A stretch of DNA of 64,000 nt, from assembly GCA_963729325.1 (NCBI GenBank), contig CAVSNS010000050.1:1-64000 (forward strand). The letters are read 5' to 3'. Shown here piece by piece: positions 38,682 to 48,075 of the stretch. Under the pieces are notes generated by a model. That model saw only the letters and a list, made by a program, of their open reading frames with translations, did no database searches and was not told the origin of the DNA. This stretch comes from JABCYV01 sp963729325 (lineage in GTDB: Bacteria; Acidobacteriota; Terriglobia; Terriglobales; Acidobacteriaceae). Each line of letters opens with the position of its first letter. Position 1 is the stretch's first letter. The position numbers and the translations under genes are program-made.

Positions 38682-39464
38682 ATGACCATTCCCCTTTCTC
38701 TCACTGGCAAGGTTGCACTCATCACCGGCGGTTCCCGAGGCATCGGGGCTGCCGCAGTCCGCATGTTTGTCGCGGCAGGGGCGAAGGTTTTGTTTAGTTA
38801 CGAAAAGGCGAAGGATACATCCGAACGACTGGTGAAGGAACTGGGAGACGATAAGTGCGTGGCCTTGAGGTGCAATCTTTCCGGCACCGAGACTGCCGGG
38901 GAACTGGTTGCCGCGACAGTGAAGCGCTTCGGTCGTCTCGACATCCTGGTGGCCAACCACGGCATTTGGCCGCCAGAGGACGCTCCCATCGATAAGATGG
39001 CGGACGCGCAATGGCACACTACCATCGCAGTCAATCTTGACAGCGTATTCGCGCTGGTCAAACATTGCGTCGCGCAGATGAAGAAGCAGGGGCGTTCCGG
39101 CGCGTCCGCCGGCCACATCGTGCTGGTGAGTTCAACCGCCGGACAGCGCGGAGAGGCCTTTCACTGCGACTATGCCGCGACCAAAGGTGCGTTGATCAGC
39201 ATGGTCAAAGGGCTTTCGACAGAGCTTGCGAGCTCCGGCATTTACGTGAATTCAGTAGCGCCCGGTTGGGTGGATACCGACATGTCAGCCTCGGCCTTGA
39301 ACGATCCCAAGACCCGCGATGCCATTTTTAGGACCATACCGATGGGCAGGGTGGGAAGGCCGGAGGAAATCGCCGCCCCAATTCTGTTCCTGTGCACAGA
39401 ACACGCCGGGTTCATCACGGGCGAGATTTTTAACGTCAACGGCGGAGCCGTGCTATCGGGCTAA
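38682..39464 (+). CDS. Short-chain dehydrogenase/reductase (SDR)
   Basis: A 260-residue classical SDR: nucleotide-binding TGGSRGIGAAA, NHG in place of NAG, and catalytic residues Ser (VLVSSTAG) and YxxxK (DYAATKGA). GWVDTDM and the C-terminal EIFNVNGGAVLSG are typical of FabG-like reductases. It starts 22 bases after the sensor gene, so it may lie in the same transcript. The substrate cannot be told from sequence. Confidence 0.9.
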   Translation: MTIPLSLTGKVALITGGSRGIGAAAVRMFVAAGAKVLFSYEKAKDTSERLVKELGDDKCVALRCNLSGTETAGELVAATVKRFGRLDILVANHGIWPPEDAPIDKMADAQWHTTIAVNLDSVFALVKHCVAQMKKQGRSGASAGHIVLVSSTAGQRGEAFHCDYAATKGALISMVKGLSTELASSGIYVNSVAPGWVDTDMSASALNDPKTRDAIFRTIPMGRVGRPEEIAAPILFLCTEHAGFITGEIFNVNGGAVLSG

Positions 39465-39530
39465 AGCTCATCGCGCCTTGCTCTGTCGGGTGGCTACGAT
39501 CTTTTCTGTGAGCATCTAATCTGGGAAGCC

Positions 39531-40343
39531 ATGAAGTCTCTGTTAGCCATCCTTCTGCTTGCGTGTCTGGCCCCCGCACAGACGAACCCGCCTGGAGCTC
39601 CGCCAGCCGCGCCCTCAGCCGAGTCCATCCCGGCCGACCAGGAAAATGTGCGCAAAGCCAGGGCTTTGCTCGATCAAATGATCCAGGCTCTGGGCGGACA
39701 GGCGTTTCTGAATATTCAGGACATAAGCCAGGAAGGCCGCACCTACAGCTTTTACCATGGCCGTCCGAACAGTTACGGAATCATCTTTTGGCGCTTTTAC
39801 AAATATCCCGACAAAGAGCGCGTCGAGCTTACCAAAAAGCGCGATGTTATCTATGTCAATAACGGCGACAAGGGATACGAGATCACGTACAAGGGAACGC
39901 GGGCACAAGAACCGAAGGATGTGGCTGACACCGTCCGCCGTCGTCATTATGCGCTAGATTGGGTCCTGCGCCATTGGCTCTCCGAGCCCGGCGTGGCCTT
40001 GTTTTACGAAGGCCACTCCGTGGCCGAGCAAAAGCCAGTGGAGCAAGTCACCGTCATGAACGCGCACAACGAAGGGGTGACGCTTTCTATCGACGTCGAC
40101 ACACATTTGCCGGTAAAGAAGACTTTTTCCTGGCGCGATCCGACCGACAAAGAACGGAACATTGAAGACGAGGTCTATGACAATTTCCGTCCGATCCAGG
40201 GGGTCATGACGCCTTTGACTCTCACCCGCTTCTACAATGGGGACATGTCCAATCAGCGTTTCCTAAGCTCCGTCAGTTACGACAAAGGGTTGGCGGACAC
40301 CATGTTCCAAGCCCAAGTCACCTACAATCCGGGGAAGCCTTAG
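39531..40343 (+). CDS. Exported protein of unknown function
   Basis: A 270-residue secreted protein: signal peptide (SLLAILLLACLAPAQ), a Pro/Ala-rich stretch, then a beta-rich body with motifs such as YHGRPNSYGIIFWRFYKYPD and VDTHLPVKKTFSWRDP. The beta-sandwich pattern resembles LolA/LolB-like outer-membrane carriers, but this is only a fold-level guess. Monocistronic between the SDR and lpxC. No catalytic motif. Confidence 0.7.
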   Translation: MKSLLAILLLACLAPAQTNPPGAPPAAPSAESIPADQENVRKARALLDQMIQALGGQAFLNIQDISQEGRTYSFYHGRPNSYGIIFWRFYKYPDKERVELTKKRDVIYVNNGDKGYEITYKGTRAQEPKDVADTVRRRHYALDWVLRHWLSEPGVALFYEGHSVAEQKPVEQVTVMNAHNEGVTLSIDVDTHLPVKKTFSWRDPTDKERNIEDEVYDNFRPIQGVMTPLTLTRFYNGDMSNQRFLSSVSYDKGLADTMFQAQVTYNPGKP

Positions 40344-40560
40344 CCGAAATCACGTTGACTAGAAGGATGACACCGTTGATTTTCATGAACCTCGCTGGAC
40401 ACCCGTAAACCAAAGCAAAATGAGGAGATGTAACCAGACAGGAATGAGGTGGCGTTTCTTTCTCACCACGGAGTGTGGTTACTTTGCCACAGCGACGCAC
40501 GCTGCGCGGGCTGTAATCTTCTCATCAAACAACAAACAGTGCCAGCGATAAAGTCTTAGT

Positions 40561-41463
40561 TTGAGACAAGAACAAACAATCCGCACTTCCGTGGATGTTC
40601 GCGGCATAGGCCTGCACAGCGGAGCCCCTGTGCGCTTGAGGATTCTGCCTGCGTCAGTGGGATCCGGCATAGTCTTCCGGCGCATCGACCTCGATGGTTT
40701 CCAGGTCGAAGCCGTCAGCCGCAATGTCGCGCGGGTGAGCTACGCCACCAGCTTGATGAAAAAGGGCGTCCTGATTTCCACCACGGAGCATCTTCTCTCT
40801 GCGCTTATCGGTTGCGGCATCGACAACGCCATAGTCGAACTCGACAACCTGGAACTACCGATTCTCGATGGCAGTGCGCGGCCATTCGTTGAAGCCGTCC
40901 GCAAAGCGGGCGTCAGGAAGCAGCGCCGTCCGCGCACCTATCTTCGCATTCGGCGCAAAGTGGAACTGCGCGAAGGTGATAAATTCATCGCGGTGTATCC
41001 CGCCGAAACCTACTCGGTGGCTTATACAATTGATTTTCGCCATCCGCTCATTGGGAGGGAAACCTTCCGCGTGGATCTCTCCGATGGCAACTACGTGGAG
41101 CAAATTGCGCCGGCACGAACTTTCGGGTTCCTGCACGAAGCTGACGCCATGCGCGAGCAAGGATTGATCCGCGGTGCATCGCCGGAGAATGCCGTGGTTC
41201 TGACCCGCGATGAGGTGATGAATCCGCCATTGCGCTTCGGCGATGAATTCGTTCGCCACAAAGTGTTGGACCTAATTGGTGATCTGGCGCTGTTCGGCAA
41301 ACAAATTCTAGGCAGTGTGGTTGCCGATAGGGCGGGCCATGCTATGCACGCCGCGCTGGTTTCTCGCGTGCTAAAAGACCACACCTTATGGGAGGAAACC
41401 ACGGTCGAGGATGATCGCGATTCGGCTCCTGCCATGGCCCACCCCGCAGTGCAGATGGCCTGA
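40561..41463 (+). CDS. lpxC: UDP-3-O-acyl-N-acetylglucosamine deacetylase (LpxC)
   Basis: Committed step of lipid A synthesis: zinc-dependent removal of acetyl from UDP-3-O-acyl-GlcNAc. 300 residues starting with a TTG codon at 40561, where the usual N-terminus RQEQTIRTSVDVRGIGLHSG begins. Zinc and catalytic residues are visible: TTEHLLSAL, RHKVLDLIGDL and GHAMHAAL. The presence of lpxC confirms a lipid A-bearing outer membrane. Not in an operon with other lpx genes. Confidence 0.94.
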   Translation: MRQEQTIRTSVDVRGIGLHSGAPVRLRILPASVGSGIVFRRIDLDGFQVEAVSRNVARVSYATSLMKKGVLISTTEHLLSALIGCGIDNAIVELDNLELPILDGSARPFVEAVRKAGVRKQRRPRTYLRIRRKVELREGDKFIAVYPAETYSVAYTIDFRHPLIGRETFRVDLSDGNYVEQIAPARTFGFLHEADAMREQGLIRGASPENAVVLTRDEVMNPPLRFGDEFVRHKVLDLIGDLALFGKQILGSVVADRAGHAMHAALVSRVLKDHTLWEETTVEDDRDSAPAMAHPAVQMA

Positions 41464-41498
41464 CGTATCCCGCCTGGAGCTTCATCAGCAAGGCCCAG

Positions 41499-42116
41499 TC
41501 AGAATTGGTTCACAAAGCCTTTTTGCGTGACGACGTAGGGATGACTGTTTGGTCCGGCCATGCTTCTGGCTTTGGCGGGATCGAAAAACGTGATTGACTC
41601 AATGCTACGCTGAAGTTCGTCTGCGAGGTGAGGATCGAAAGAAACGACGGTGAACTTTACCACGTAGCCATTTAAGCCAGTAGCGTAGGCGAGGGACTGC
41701 ATCTTGGTCCCAGCCTTATCCTCATGCGATTCGCTCTTCCAGAATTCCTTTCCCCCAATTTGCATCTTCACAGGCGAATCCGCGCCGGGCGTTGTTACCG
41801 CCCTCTTCGCATCCTCCTCGGATGCGTGACCGCTCGTCTCAGTCGCTACTACGGTCAGAGCCGTAAGTCCGTTGGTCTGTGCCTGCAGGCCAAATAAAGA
41901 GTGGCGCGAGCGGTCCTGAGTTGGGATGCTTAAGTCCCGAATGTATGGATCTTGAGGCAAGGATAGCGAAAACCCGAAGAATGCGTTCGCGTACTTCTCG
42001 TGGGAAACGAATCCAGATTCAGGTCTGACCGTGGATTTTTGAGAGGGTGCAGCCTGGGCAAGTAAATTCGTAGACAGAAAAATCAACAGCGCAACCAATC
42101 TCATGGAACGTACCAT
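41499..42116 (-). CDS. Exported protein of unknown function
   Basis: About 205 residues from the ATG at 42116; signal-like helix VALLIFLSTNLLAQAA, then a region typical of small secreted alpha/beta proteins (YANAFFGFSLSLPQDPY and LQRSIESITFFDP). Upstream in-frame methionines would lengthen the N-terminus with no membrane character, so this start is favoured. No motif recognised; the gene converges on lpxC. Confidence 0.65.
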   Translation of the reverse strand: MVRSMRLVALLIFLSTNLLAQAAPSQKSTVRPESGFVSHEKYANAFFGFSLSLPQDPYIRDLSIPTQDRSRHSLFGLQAQTNGLTALTVVATETSGHASEEDAKRAVTTPGADSPVKMQIGGKEFWKSESHEDKAGTKMQSLAYATGLNGYVVKFTVVSFDPHLADELQRSIESITFFDPAKARSMAGPNSHPYVVTQKGFVNQF

Positions 42117-42457
42117 GCCATCAGTGTACTGCATTTTGTTTTCTTGGCAGCAGAGTGAGCCTGCTGAGAACAGATTACTCATGTAACTCAGGCGCCGTAG
42201 TCTCGAATTGTTATCGACCAAGGAGTTCGACGGCATGCGGTGATTTTCTCTTCAATTACAAGTATCTATGCTTACCAAACCATTGCTGTTGGGCCCGATA
42301 CAAAACTAACCCATTGGGAGTAACTTCCGAGGTGTACTGACCCCGACTAGACCACTTGGATAATTGTAAAGCCAGGAGAGCAAGTTAGAGTTCCTCCGGT
42401 GCGTCATAGCCGGTATCCCTCCCCCGAACTGGCGCCGCCCAATGAGGAGGATCTTTA
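42117..42457. other. Intergenic region upstream of the secreted Cys-rich gene
   Basis: About 340 bases. It has an AT-rich interval (42230-42300) and, right before the gene, a very strong GAGGAGG ribosome site. No RNA fold was identifiable by eye. Confidence 0.4.
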
Positions 42458-43075
42458 ATGAAGAAAGTACTGTGTACAGTTCTGTCCATTCTGGCCATTG
42501 CCCTCGTGCTGGGAGTGGTCTCGGGGACTGCTCTGGCCCAGGACAATAGCACCTACGCTGTCACGTATTATTCGAACGCGAATACTACGGGCGCGCCGGA
42601 CGCTACAGTGCGGGTCATCAACGACGGCGACACGGGGGGTACGCTGTGTGCGGCGTTCTACGTGTTCGACGATAGCCAGGAGATGCAGGAGTGCTGCAGC
42701 TGCCCGGTGACCGCCGATGGTCTTATTTCAGAATCCGTCAACAACTACCTGCTGGCGAATTCTCTAACCTCGTTCGTGAATCACCGAGGCGTGATCAAGG
42801 TGGTTTCGACGAATGCTCCTTCCGGGAGTTGCGATCCTACCAAGGGTAGTCCAACCGCTGGAATCCGCGGTTGGGCCACACACATTCAGGCAGCCTCTCT
42901 TCCGGTCGGCTCGATCATTGTGCGTTCGGCGTTTGCTGTTACTGAGACTCCGTTGCACGATGCGAATCTCTCGGCGGCTGAGCTGGCCGGCTTGCAACAA
43001 TTCTGCTCGTTCGAGATCGTTCTGGGCAGCGGCCGTGGTACCTGCACTTGCGGTCTAGAAGACCACGCGTTCTAG
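42458..43075 (+). CDS. Secreted cysteine-rich protein, unknown family
   Basis: A 205-residue exported protein: Lys-Lys start, a long signal helix (LSILAIALVLGVVSG) and cleavage after ALAQ. The mature part has nine cysteines in three groups (LCAAFY, ECCSCP; GSCD; QFCSF and GTCTCG), suggesting disulfides or metal binding. A GAGGAGG site and an intrinsic terminator immediately downstream point to a strongly expressed single gene. I do not recognise the family. Confidence 0.7.
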   Translation: MKKVLCTVLSILAIALVLGVVSGTALAQDNSTYAVTYYSNANTTGAPDATVRVINDGDTGGTLCAAFYVFDDSQEMQECCSCPVTADGLISESVNNYLLANSLTSFVNHRGVIKVVSTNAPSGSCDPTKGSPTAGIRGWATHIQAASLPVGSIIVRSAFAVTETPLHDANLSAAELAGLQQFCSFEIVLGSGRGTCTCGLEDHAF

Positions 43076-43114
43076 GACTCAGCTCTAAACGTAACTTGCT
43101 GAAATGACTTGTGT

Positions 43115-43145
43115 GGGCGTCGAGTTTAACTCGACGCCCTTTTTT
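43115..43145 (+). terminator. Intrinsic terminator after the secreted Cys-rich gene
   Basis: Perfect 10-bp stem GGGCGTCGAG / CTCGACGCCC with a five-base loop (TTTAA), followed immediately by six T. The best-formed terminator in the window. Confidence 0.85.
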
Positions 43146-43202
43146 CACATCTGCCTTGAATCTCCACTATGGACTGGGCGGCTTGAAGTGTTTACCAGAC
43201 TT

Positions 43203-43433
43203 CTAGTCAGCGGGTTGGGGCGTTGGGTCATTGGCATCCCAGTAGGAACGCTGATCCAGCAATTTCTCGAGTTCTGTCCGGGCGTGGGCTGTCAACCGGG
43301 CAGCATAGTTTTTTGCTGATTGTTGGTGCTCGGGAGCCAATTCAGCGACCCGTACGGCCAGGAGCGGCGCATCCTCTTCCAGCATACGCAGCAATCGTTG
43401 TGCGCGATCAATCCTCACGTGAATCGGGAGCAT
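43203..43433 (-). CDS. Small helical hypothetical protein
   Basis: About 76 residues from the ATG at 43433, almost entirely one charged helix pair (RIDRAQRLLRMLEEDAPLLA and SAKNYAARLTAHARTELE). The frame is open upstream to 43589 but that part looks non-coding. Not recognised; could be a small structural or antitoxin-like protein, without support for either. Confidence 0.4.
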   Translation of the reverse strand: MLPIHVRIDRAQRLLRMLEEDAPLLAVRVAELAPEHQQSAKNYAARLTAHARTELEKLLDQRSYWDANDPTPQPAD

Positions 43434-43621
43434 TAGGCAATACCTGATTGGGGAATTTTTATTAAGCCTGACGGCTGGATTCGAAAACCGCAAGTTGTAA
43501 TCTGGATACCCGGCCTCGGAGCCGGCTCGTGATGGGACACGCCGACTTTGGGGTCCGAGTAGCGGGTCGAGCCACTTTTCTTCTGGCAAGTGGCGGCGAG
43601 AAACTGGAAACTACTTCCACG

Positions 43622-44111
43622 GTGCAAGAAGTCGTCTATCTTTCGCTCGGCTCCAACGTGGGAGATCGTAGCTGCGAATTTGGACTGCAGCCATCGCCAG
43701 CCTGCGAAGCCTGGGTGAGGTGACTTCAGTCTCGTCTTTTTACGAAACTGAGCCAGTCGGCTTTACCGCCCAGCCTTGGTTTCTGAATTGCGCCGTCAAG
43801 CTGATGACAGACAAAACGCCGGAGCAACTGCTCGCGGACATTCTCGACCTGGAGCAAAAGATGGGTCGGGTGCGCGCGCAGAAAAACGGTCCCCGCGTCA
43901 TCGATGTCGACATTCTGTTGTTTGGGAGTCGATTGTTGAAACCAAGGGATTGACCATTCCGCATCCGGCCATGCATCAACGCCGCTTTGTGCTGGAGCCC
44001 TTGGCTGAAATCGCTCCCGAGGCGCGACATCCCGTGCTTAAGCGCACCATCCGCCAACTGAGAGACGCGTTGCCGCCGGGACAAGCCGTGCGCAAGCTCG
44101 GTAAAACCTAG
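43622..44111 (+). CDS. folK: 2-amino-4-hydroxy-6-hydroxymethyldihydropteridine pyrophosphokinase (FolK), frameshifted
   Basis: Transfers pyrophosphate from ATP to 6-hydroxymethyl-dihydropterin in folate synthesis. The family's parts are all present but in three frames. YLSLGSNVGDR opens the protein; a shift near 43675 leads to TAAIASLRSLGEVTSVSSFY. The core (GPRVIDVDILLFGS, with the catalytic-site aspartates) follows. A second shift near 43945 leads to GLTIPHPAMHQRRFVLEPLAE and the stop at 44111. A GTG at 43622 may be the start. As an essential single-copy step in a folate prototroph, two shifts argue for sequence error rather than loss. Confidence 0.75.
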
Positions 44112-44163
44112 CTGCGGATTCGCGCGAGCACCTGCGCTACCCGCCGCACGGGTTAGAACCAGA

Positions 44164-47100
44164 TCAGAATTGGAAACGCAGCATCAATTGAATCTGCCGG
44201 GGCAGGCCAGTGCCGGTATTCGGCGAAGCGGCGTTGTCGTTATTGTTGTTGAAATTGTTGGTGGTGGTGATCTGACCCGAGATTGCCTTTCGGGCTTGAA
44301 GACTGGACCGTTTGGATGGGTCCTCCGGGCGTTGACTGAACTTCCTATCGCGCTGATAGTTAAGGCGTCAGGTTGTCGGTGCTCGGATCTCCGAATTGAA
44401 CGTGGTTGAAGATGTTGAAGACTTGCACTCCAAACTCCATCGGAAACGCGCTCGGTCAGTTTGGTTTCCTTCATCAGTGCGAAGTCGATCTGCCAGGAGT
44501 TGAGCGCCCGAATCAGGCCGTTCGGCGCGGTGCCAAATCGGCTCAGCAGGCCACAGGAGAGTGGGCAGACGTAGCTGTTTACCGTGCCGTCGGGGTTGTA
44601 GATGATCTGTGTGACTGCCCCGCCCGGATCAAGCGGCGGCGGGGCAAACGCAGCAGGGTTGATCTGAAGGGTGTGGTTAGGCGCTCCTCCGCCCAGCAAT
44701 ATCGGCACGCCGGGGACAAGGTCGGGCCTCTGTGTGGTCTGGTCATTGCCGTCAGGGAGCTGAGTGGAGTTGATATTCATCGTGACGGTAAGCGGGTGGC
44801 CAGTATGCCAGAGACCAATGCTGCTCAAGCTCCAGCCGCCGACGATTTTGTTCAGGATGCCACCCTCGTTCAGAAAGCGCTTGCCGGATCCGAAGGGTAG
44901 TTCGTACACGGCATTAGCCGTGAAGTTGTGGCGAATATCGAACACGCTTGGTCCCTTGTCGCATTGCAGGCAATTCACGTTTTCCGGCCCGTTGGATTCT
45001 CCGCCGCCGACCGATCCGTCGTTGATGGAATGCGACCAGGTATAGCGGGCTCTGGAAAGATAGGCCGTTGGTGAAACGGCGATCCAGGCTGAGAAGAAGC
45101 GCGTGGTAGGTGCTCGCGCCAATATCGGACTTGTAGTCAACTGAGCCGTAGGGATCGATGGTGCCGCCCGGGTTGTTGGGATCGGGATAGTACTGGTCCA
45201 ATACGCGGGTGCAGTTTCCATTGAAGTCTGGTTTCGTGAGGCAAAAGTTGACACCCCCGCGAGAAAACAAGCGCACTCCGCGTGATACCGAGATACTGGG
45301 CAGACGCCAGAAAGTTGGCGGGCAATTCCCGATCGATGGTCAAGCCCCAAGTTTCAGCATAGAGGTCACGGCGTCCGTGACGCTGCAAGGCGCGGGGTTG
45401 CTGAGCAACCGAAAAATTGGGGTTGCTCTGCAAACCGCTGAGGTCTGGGACTTCCCGCTGATAAGCGGGCAAGAGAGGCGTGCCCAAGGCTTTAGTTGGG
45501 TCGATATTGACGAACGCGGTGAACCTGTCACTTTCCAGGCCGGCATTTAAATCATCGTTCTGTGCCGCGCCGTGGTAGATTCCAAACCCCGAACGAATAA
45601 CTGTCTTTCCGTGAAACATACTCGGAGCCCAGGCAAAGCTGACCCGAGGATCGAAGTTCCTGTAGTCGGGGTTATAGAGCTGGGGATTTTTTGGGCATGG
45701 GGCAGTGTTGATTGGAGTTGGAATGGGCGTTGGAAGACTATCCCGCCAGGTCGAACCAGAGCCGAAGCAGACTCCATGGAATTGGCTGACGTCAAAGACT
45801 GTGGTCCGATTGTCGGCTTCGTGCGCCACTCCGTAGTATTCCCAGCGCAGTCCAAGATTTAGGGTCAGATTGGGAGTGACTTTCCACTCATCCTGGAAAT
45901 AAGGCATATAGAACGTGCGCCGATATTTATGGCAGCACCAGGGAGCGGTAAAGGAAATCTGGTAAAGAGGCCGTTCACGAAGCCTGCGTCGGTCGGATTG
46001 CCGTCCGTAAAATTGAGAATATTGTCGGCAGTCTTGCCCTGATTCAGTCGAACCCGGCGAATCTCCATTCCCGTTTTGAAGGTGTGGCGGCCGCGAACCC
46101 AGGTAAGGTTGTCAACGACTGCCATAAGTCGTGCCAACTTCATGATCTGCGTTGATGTCGTTGATCGTAGCCCAGTTGTTCGTCTGGACCGAGTAATCCA
46201 GAGGGCCTGCCTGCGGGATTGATAAACGGGGCGCGGTTGATGAAAACCTTGGCTTCATTCAGCACGAGCGGCGAGAAAGTGTTCTGCAGGGCAATGAAGT
46301 AACCTGCGGGATGATTGATCGTCTTAATAAGGTCGTAGGGAAGGGCGCTGCTGCCGTTGGTGCCGCTTACCAAGCTGATGTCTCGGTGTGCGCTTCCGTA
46401 TAGCGTGGTTTTGTCGTTGATCTTGTAGTCCATTCGAACGAGCCAGGTGTCTTCGTGAACCGTGGTTGGGGCAGGGGCGGTAAGCTGGTCGGTGTCGGGA
46501 ACATTGACAGTGTCATTGGCTGAAGGCCCCATCAGGATAGACGTGCAGGGGACTGCAGCTTCCGATGGAACCGGCCGACGCGCGCCAGGGAAAGGCCTGA
46601 AGGATGGAACACATCTGCGGCGACGTGGCCAGAGTTCTCTGGATAGTGGCTGTGTTGGGCACCAGGAGCTGATTCGTCGTCGCGCCGTATTGGCGAAGAC
46701 CTTCGTAGTTCAGGAAGAAGAATAGCTTGTCCTTGACGACCGGACCGCCAAGGGACATTCCATACTGCCCGTAGCGAAACGGGGGAATCGCCGGATTGCC
46801 GTTGATGTCAAAGATCATTGAAATTGCGCGCATCGAAAGCGGAATTCCGCAAATAGCCAAACACCGATCCGTGATAGGCGTTGGTGCCGTGCTTGGTTTC
46901 GACGTCGATCTGGCCGCCCGCCTGGGTACCGTATTCCGCATCGTACAGCGCGCTGTTGACGCGATACTCCTCGATAGCGTCCTGAGAAATCTGCAGGCGG
47001 GTTTGCGATTTCTGGGCCTGCTCCTGAATGCCGCCGGCATCGACGCCGTCAATCTGAAAGTTGTTGTCGTCTCGGGCGCGGCCGGCGAAGCGAATCGTTC

Positions 47101-47651
47101 GCTGGTCGCCGCCGCCGTCATCCTGAGCGAAGGGCGCGAGGAGGGTGAAGCTGGCCCAGTCGCGTCCATTGTTGGGGAGGTTAGCGATCTGCTCGGTGTT
47201 TATGACCGTCGACGCCTCAGCGGAACTGCGTTCCGAAGGAGCTGCGGATGCCTCTACCTGGACTTTTTCTGCAATCGCGCCGACTTCAAGCTTCGGTATC
47301 CAGCGTCCGCGTCTGCCCGACCTGCAATATGACGTCTTCTACCACCTTTGTCTTGAAACCGTCGTTGGTGATCGTCACCGTGTAGCGGCCTACAGCCAAA
47401 CCAGGAAAGCGATAGTAGCCCCTCGAGTTGGTGCGCTGTTCCTGAGTGATGCCAGTATCGACCGCCACCGTTTTCACGCTGGCTCCGACGATGGCCGCTC
47501 CAGTCGGATCGGTAACCGTGCCTTCGAGCACTGCGCGATCGATCTGCGAGTGCGCCGCCCCGCTGGTCATCGTTAACACAGCTAGAAGCAAAATGATCCA
47601 TTGAGAGAAGCCGAAGAAGGAGGTCGGGTGAGACGAATGCTTTAGTCGCAT
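44164..47651 (-). pseudogene. TonB-dependent receptor-like outer-membrane protein with carboxypeptidase-regulatory domain (many frameshifts)
   Basis: Acidobacterial type: signal peptide, then a Cna-B/carboxypeptidase-regulatory-like domain (VLEGTVTDPTGAAIVGASVK ... GYYRFPGLAVGRYTV). A plug segment and a long beta-barrel follow, ending RQIQLMLRFQF, a terminal phenylalanine as expected for barrel insertion. Expected function: TonB-driven uptake of large ligands such as oligosaccharides. At least five frame changes are required, the pieces being 47286-47651, ~46513-47169, 46140-46532, 45865-46143, 45137-45907 and 44184-45350. Five or more shifts in 3.5 kb suggest decay, although the window's general error pattern could contribute. 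Confidence 0.8.
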
Positions 47652-48075
47652 AAGAGCTCCTGATTCAGATCTAGGCGGTTTCTCCCGCCGAGTGGGTCGT
47701 GGCGAACTGGCACCGATTGAGTTATTCGGCTACACGGGTGGCGTTGTTGGAGCCTTGCAGGGGATGCTAAGAAGCCGAAGTTAAAATGGTGTTGAGTTTT
47801 GATGAAAAGCGCGTGAATTTTTTTCCACAGAACCAACCGGGTAGACACAAAGAAAAAAGAAAGAGCTGAAGCCTTGGCTTCGTCATGAGACGTAATCTTC
47901 AATCCGCGGCACAACAGTCCGCCTAGCCTTGAAGAGTGATGTTGAAAGATAATAGTTTGGTTCGCCCCGAGTGCCCGATATTGGAAGCAGGGCTGACCCC
48001 ACCTCGGGCTTCCGACGGGCCAGCCTCAGGAGTCTTCGTTCCAGCAAGAGGTAATTCTTTGCAGAGGTGTTGGTC
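47652..48075. other. Intergenic region between divergent outer-membrane and exported genes
   Basis: About 420 bases containing both promoters; a poly-purine AT-rich patch (AAGAAAAAAGAAAG) lies around 47849-47862. No repeat or RNA seen. Confidence 0.4.

Noticed and set aside
38682..39464. SDR as FabG of fatty acid synthesis
   Set aside because: No other fab genes are near and general SDR motifs cannot specify acyl-ACP substrate.
43203..43433. Small helical gene as an antitoxin
   Set aside because: No toxin partner is adjacent and the sequence has no DNA-binding motif.
43470..43490. A TTCGAATCC-like T-loop segment on the minus strand near the small helical gene
   Set aside because: No acceptor, D or anticodon stem could be assembled around it, so it is not called as a tRNA.
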